Part shown: piece by piece, positions 9,201 through 12,022 of the stretch | Layout: each line of letters begins with the position of its first letter | Numbering within the stretch: the stretch's first letter is position 1 | Source of the DNA: Hamiltosporidium magnivora | Taxonomy: Eukaryota > Microsporidia > Dubosqiidae | Length of the DNA stretch: 12,022 nucleotides | NCBI GenBank assembly: GCA_004325065.1 | Contig: PITI01000470.1 | Location: 1 to 12,022, forward strand | Direction: 5' to 3' | Made by a program: the position numbers and the translations under genes | The notes under the pieces: generated by a model | What the model was told of the DNA's origin: nothing | The model's database searches: none | The model's input: only the letters and a program-made list of their open reading frames with translations

Positions 9201-9368
9201 TCGTGTCCGAAGAACGGTATTGGTGTCTTTCCAGATACTAAGGAAAGTCCTCGAGCCTAATGCAAAAACGCAACACGAAACGTGTGTATTTGGCTATTAA
9301 AATAGAAATGCCGTTGGATATCGATCTATCTAACAAAATGAGGCTTACTCTTGGACACCGTTATTTTT
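9201..9368 (+). ncRNA. RNase P RNA (RNase P/MRP family), very compact
   Basis: Catalytic RNA that trims tRNA 5' leaders. The region is much richer in G+C than its flanks. CR-I reads AGGAAAGTCCTCG (9241-9253) and CR-V reads TGAGGCTTA (9339-9347). They pair as helix P4, AAG-(bulged T9248)-CCTCG (9245-9253) with TGAGGCTT (9339-9346), keeping the universally conserved bulged U. P1/P2: GTGTCCGA (9203-9210) with TTGGACAC (9351-9358), 8 bp with one G-U. P3: GTATTGG with CCAGATAC (9217-9238, G9234 bulged). P8-like ACACG-AAA-CGTGT (9273-9285) holds a GAAACG segment like CR-II. P9-like: CTAT-TAAA-ATAG (9294-9305). GAAATGCCGTTGGA (9305-9318) resembles CR-III of eukaryotic RNase P. P12-like: GTTGGATA with TATCTAAC (9313-9334). 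P7 and P10 are unresolved. RNase MRP RNA is the alternative; the CR-III-like segment and hairpin order favour P. At about 165 nt it is far shorter than yeast or human P RNA. Confidence 0.82.
9364..9368 (+). terminator. RNA polymerase III T5 terminator
   Basis: TTTTT begins six bases after the closing P1/P2 strand (ends 9358). It sets the likely 3' end of the RNase P RNA. Confidence 0.55.
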
Positions 9369-10650
9369 AAATAGTAAAAAAATATTGACATAATATTATA
9401 TATGTATGAGTATCTTTAGTTTTTTTGTAAAAACATCTCAGGAGTAAAGAATTTAATTAAAAATATAAATCGGTACAAAGAAATCAAACAATTAATTGAG
9501 ATCGAGCAACATATTTTTTTAATAAAAAATAAAATAGAAAACTACATTCAAAGTTATATAAAGCTAGAAATAATAAATTATTTATTCAATGTTATTAAAT
9601 AAACTATTTATATAAAATTTTAGTTTATCTTGCTATATAATTCAAAAAATATATTTTCGAATGCATAATTTTGTGTCATCACAGTTGGAAATCGATGACC
9701 GCCACTCATGTAAACATATACCCCAATGTATATTTAAGCTTTTCTACATTATAATTTCTACATCTACTTCTCTTAAATAAATATAAATTTAAATCTTCAA
9801 AATAAATTAGGAATCAAATAGTTCAAAAGCAGCTTAAAAAGAGAATTCAAAAGTATCAGTTGACACTGGAATAGATATTTGTCTCAAATTCAGAATAAAT
9901 ACTCTTTATGTGCTCAATTAGATATGAAAAACAACATGATTTAATATTTTAGAAGATAAACCTAAACCGCGTATACTTTATCAAACTATTGGCCTTAAAC
10001 CCCGACAGATAAAACTTATTAATAAAAAATTCAGTTAAAATTAGTAATATAAAGTTTAAATAATTTGATGGTAATAACATATAATGGTATTGCTAAGTAT
10101 TATAAAATCTACCTTATAAAATTCAAATATCATTCAGAATACAAGCATATATTATTTTATTAGTGCAAAAAAAGACATTCGAATATATTTTTTTTATTTA
10201 CGAACAAAATAACACATTAATAAGAATTATGTTTCAATTTTCTACTAAAATGAAAAATTAAAGAATTAACTGCACCACAATATTATGTAAAAATAAACTA
10301 AAAGCAAAAAGAAAATCATAAAATTTATATCAGTTAACAAATTCAATATAAGAAAAATTATATTAAGGGAATTAAAAGTAAATCAAAGTAAAAAAACATG
10401 AAGATATGTAAGAACCATGCAAAAGAAACAAAAATTGTTTACCCTTTATAAAAGCATCAAAAATTTTAACAAACAACCAAATTATTGCACCAATAATAAA
10501 TTATAGTTTATTATTTATAAAACTCCATAAAGATTCATTTCCTTGTCATAGTTTTTTGCTTATTCTTCCAATAGAACAAATCAATTAAATCCATAATATA
10601 ATCTTATTTTGTTTAATTATATGAAGAAATATTTGTTTATTGAAATTTTG
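9369..10650. other. Gene-free AT-rich spacer with one small ORF-like patch
   Basis: Mostly A/T-rich without gene-like frames. A GC-richer patch at 9661-9780 (plus) has an ATG and 39 codons containing MHNFVSSQLEIDDRHSCKH and a Ser/Thr-rich tail ending in TAA. Within it GTCATC (9675-9680) and GATGAC (9694-9699) could form a 6-bp stem. A minus-strand piece near 10030-9955 reads FYLSGFKANSLIKYTRFRF. Both are too short to call and are probably fossils. Confidence 0.35.
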
Positions 10651-10710
10651 TTTATCTAGATTCTGTTTATCTAGATTCTGTTTATCTAGATTCTGTTGAT
10701 TTAGATTCTG
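10651..10710. repeat. Tandem repeat, 4 x 15 bp
   Basis: TTTATCTAGATTCTG is repeated exactly at 10651, 10666 and 10681; a fourth copy at 10696 differs at two positions (TTGATTTAGATTCTG), and a partial fifth starts at 10711. Being a multiple of three it could be read through in frame, but no coding frame surrounds it. It is a minisatellite in a spacer. Confidence 0.95.
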
Positions 10711-11139
10711 TTTATGAGCTAATATATTACAAAATATTTAAATATTTGAATTTATTTTTTTGTCAGTTTATCCTTAAATTTACTTTTTTAATTTTTTTTT
10801 CTATCAAAAATATTTTTATTACTATTTAAATTAACTTATTTATATCAAAACATATTAAAGAAATTAAAGATAATTAAATTAAAGTTATATTGATACTTTA
10901 ACGGTATAAACACTAACTATCATATTGTTTTAATTTATTAGAATATGTATTTATTCTGTTAAAAAATGATTTAATAAACAAAATAATATAATCAGCTACA
11001 ATAATAACCATTAAAAAGTATTTCTGAATAAAAATATTTATTAAACTTTAGTAAACAAATTAAAAAATATAAAATATTTGTTGTACTTTAATAAGAAAAT
11101 ATAAAAATCCGTTTTTTTTCTAAAAAAAATAAAATTTAG
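10711..11139. other. AT-rich spacer between two tandem repeats
   Basis: Very A/T-rich, with homopolymer runs and stops in all frames. I see no gene, RNA or further repeat here. Confidence 0.45.
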
Positions 11140-11516
11140 GAAGATTGGAATAAGAGTTTGAAAATATGAAAATATATTTGAGAAGATAAGAGAATAAATT
11201 TATAATGTGAAGATAGTTTTAAAATAATGAAAAATATATTTGAGAAGATAAGAGAATAAATTTCAAATATGAAGATAGTTTTAAAATAATGAAAAATATA
11301 TTTGAGAAGATAAGAGAATAAATTTCAAATATGAAGATAGTTTTAAAATAATGAAAAATATATTTGAGAAGATAAGAGAATATATTTTAAGTATGAAGAT
11401 GGTTTTAAAATAATGAAAAATATATTTGAGAAGATAAGAGAATATATTTTAAATAAAAAAGAAATTTTAAAACATTAAAAATAAATTTGAGAAGATAAGA
11501 AGACAAAAAAATATAA
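11140..11516. repeat. Tandem repeat, 62-bp unit, about six copies
   Basis: The anchor TTGAGAAGATAAG recurs at 11178, 11240, 11302, 11364, 11426 and 11487, giving spacings of 62, 62, 62, 62 and 61. The units share a GAAGATAGTTTTAAAATAATG segment (often a base or two changed) before the anchor. The second and third units are nearly identical; the outer ones are more diverged, and the last one is most degraded. The plus strand is purine-rich (GAGAAGATAAGAGAA), so the array is strand-asymmetric. It lies 13 bases beyond the stop of the uS10 gene, in its 3' flank, and is not coding. Confidence 0.95.
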
Positions 11517-11528
11517 AAAGATAAATGT

Positions 11529-11891
11529 TTAATTTCCTTTAAGAGTAACTCTCACATCAACATTACTATTATTAAAAAACCTAGCAATTTCCTCCAAAGT
11601 ATGAGATCCAGTAATAAAATGAAATACTCGTTTGTAAACAAACATTTTGTATTTACTCCAGGTATTTGTACCTTCTCCACACGGTGATTTACGTGTGGTG
11701 ATGGAAGCTTTTTCTGTTGGTAATTTAATTGCTTTACTCATTTCTGGCATGTGTGTCAGTGCAAATGTATAGAAATCTGCACATGCCTTTTGTATAAGTT
11801 TTTTGTCTGTAGTAGCAAGTTGTACAGATACATCGTATGAAGTTTCTGGTTGTGTGTATTCTACTTCGATTTTTTTTTCTTCTTCAAGCAT
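11529..11891 (-). CDS. RPS20: Small-subunit ribosomal protein uS10 (eukaryotic S20)
   Basis: 120 aa, the usual length for eukaryotic S20 (human 119 aa). It is a component of the 40S head. The family signature is present at about residues 65-80 as ITTRKSPCGEGTNTWSKYKM, followed by VYKR and a C-terminal strand VDVRVTLKGN that matches the family's closing strand. Two other blocks also align with eukaryotic S20: an N-terminal beta-strand region (VSVQLATTDKKLIQKACADF) and a PEMSKAIKLPTEKASITT loop segment. There is no intron. The ATG at 11891 is supported by protein length and by a CCC triplet 5-7 bases upstream, typical of microsporidian ribosomal protein genes. A partial duplicate of its promoter and first codons lies directly upstream, and a 62-bp tandem array begins just past its stop. 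Confidence 0.97.
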   Translation of the reverse strand: MLEEEKKIEVEYTQPETSYDVSVQLATTDKKLIQKACADFYTFALTHMPEMSKAIKLPTEKASITTRKSPCGEGTNTWSKYKMFVYKRVFHFITGSHTLEEIARFFNNSNVDVRVTLKGN

Positions 11892-12022
11892 TTAAGGGTA
11901 GAAATATTTATTGAAGAAATAAATATTGTTAAAGAAAGTCGGTAGAAATAAAATTAAAAATATTTTTTTCTTCGTCAAGAATTTAAGGGGAAAGAAATAA
12001 ATATTTGTTAAAGAAAGTCGGT
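11869..12022 (-). repeat. Tandem duplication of the uS10 promoter and first codons
   Basis: Copy A (about 11869-11943) runs from the early uS10 codons through the start, the CCC triplet and on to a shared AAAGAAAGTCGGT (plus-strand, 11931-11943). Copy B (about 11963-12022) repeats this with the same order of elements: the AAG/GAA-rich codons, CCCCTTAA and AAAGAAAGTCGGT at 12010-12022. In copy B the position equivalent to ATG is ATT (11982-11980), and about a dozen bases before the shared end are missing. Copy B lies upstream of copy A and reaches the window edge, so more copies may follow. Confidence 0.85.
11896..11898 (-). promoter_or_regulatory. CCC motif upstream of the uS10 start
   Basis: On the coding strand the sequence reads CCCTTAA then ATG. 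A CCC triplet this close to the start is the described microsporidian signal for strongly expressed genes, ribosomal proteins above all. Confidence 0.6.

Noticed and set aside
9201..9368. RNase MRP RNA instead of RNase P RNA
   Set aside because: CR-I and CR-V fit both, but the CR-III-like GAAATGCCG segment and the P8-P9-CR-III-P12 order fit RNase P better; not fully excluded.
1..12022. tRNA, 5S rRNA, U6 snRNA or CRISPR array
   Set aside because: I looked for T-loop, A/B-box and ACAGAGA-type motifs and for spaced direct repeats; only contiguous tandem repeats and the RNase P-like RNA were found.

Overview
The window reads as gene-sparse, strongly AT-rich nuclear DNA from a microsporidian (intracellular fungal-related parasite). 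Three things point there. A eukaryotic-type ribosomal protein uS10 (S20) has no intron. A short chitin-deacetylase-like protein has a signal peptide, a GPI-type tail and the degenerate active site reported for the Encephalitozoon homologue. CCC/GGG triplets lie just upstream of start codons, as described for microsporidia. Long spacers with decayed coding remnants fit the expanded, repeat-littered genomes of some lineages (compare Edhazardia, Anncaliia, Hamiltosporidium); the genus cannot be named from this sequence.

Layout. Positions 1-1480 (minus) hold most of a large Ser/Asn-rich, probably nuclear protein of unknown function. It runs off the left edge and is broken by one frameshift near 1240. 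At 1953-2303 (plus) is a small basic hypothetical protein. About 4.3 kb without an intact gene follows (2367-6600), with a few GC-richer islands that look like gene or transposon fossils, notably 4800-5270. At 6651-7412 (plus) is the chitin-deacetylase-like protein. At 8323-9003 (minus) is a decayed coding region that shares a recognisable block with the 5150-5200 fossil.

At 9201-9368 (plus) lies what I read as a very compact RNase P RNA. It has the universally conserved P4 helix with its bulged U, P1/P2 closure, a P3 hairpin, CR-II/CR-III-like segments, a TATA box about 30 bases upstream and a T5 terminator. The right part carries two tandem repeat blocks (15 bp x 4 and 62 bp x about 6). It ends with ribosomal protein uS10 on the minus strand (11529-11891), whose promoter plus first codons has been duplicated upstream, the extra copy lacking the ATG.

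The genes do not form an operon. They look like independent units with short promoters: translation (uS10), tRNA processing (RNase P RNA), spore wall or cell surface (deacetylase-like protein), and two proteins of unknown role. I saw no tRNA, rRNA, CRISPR array or intact transposase.
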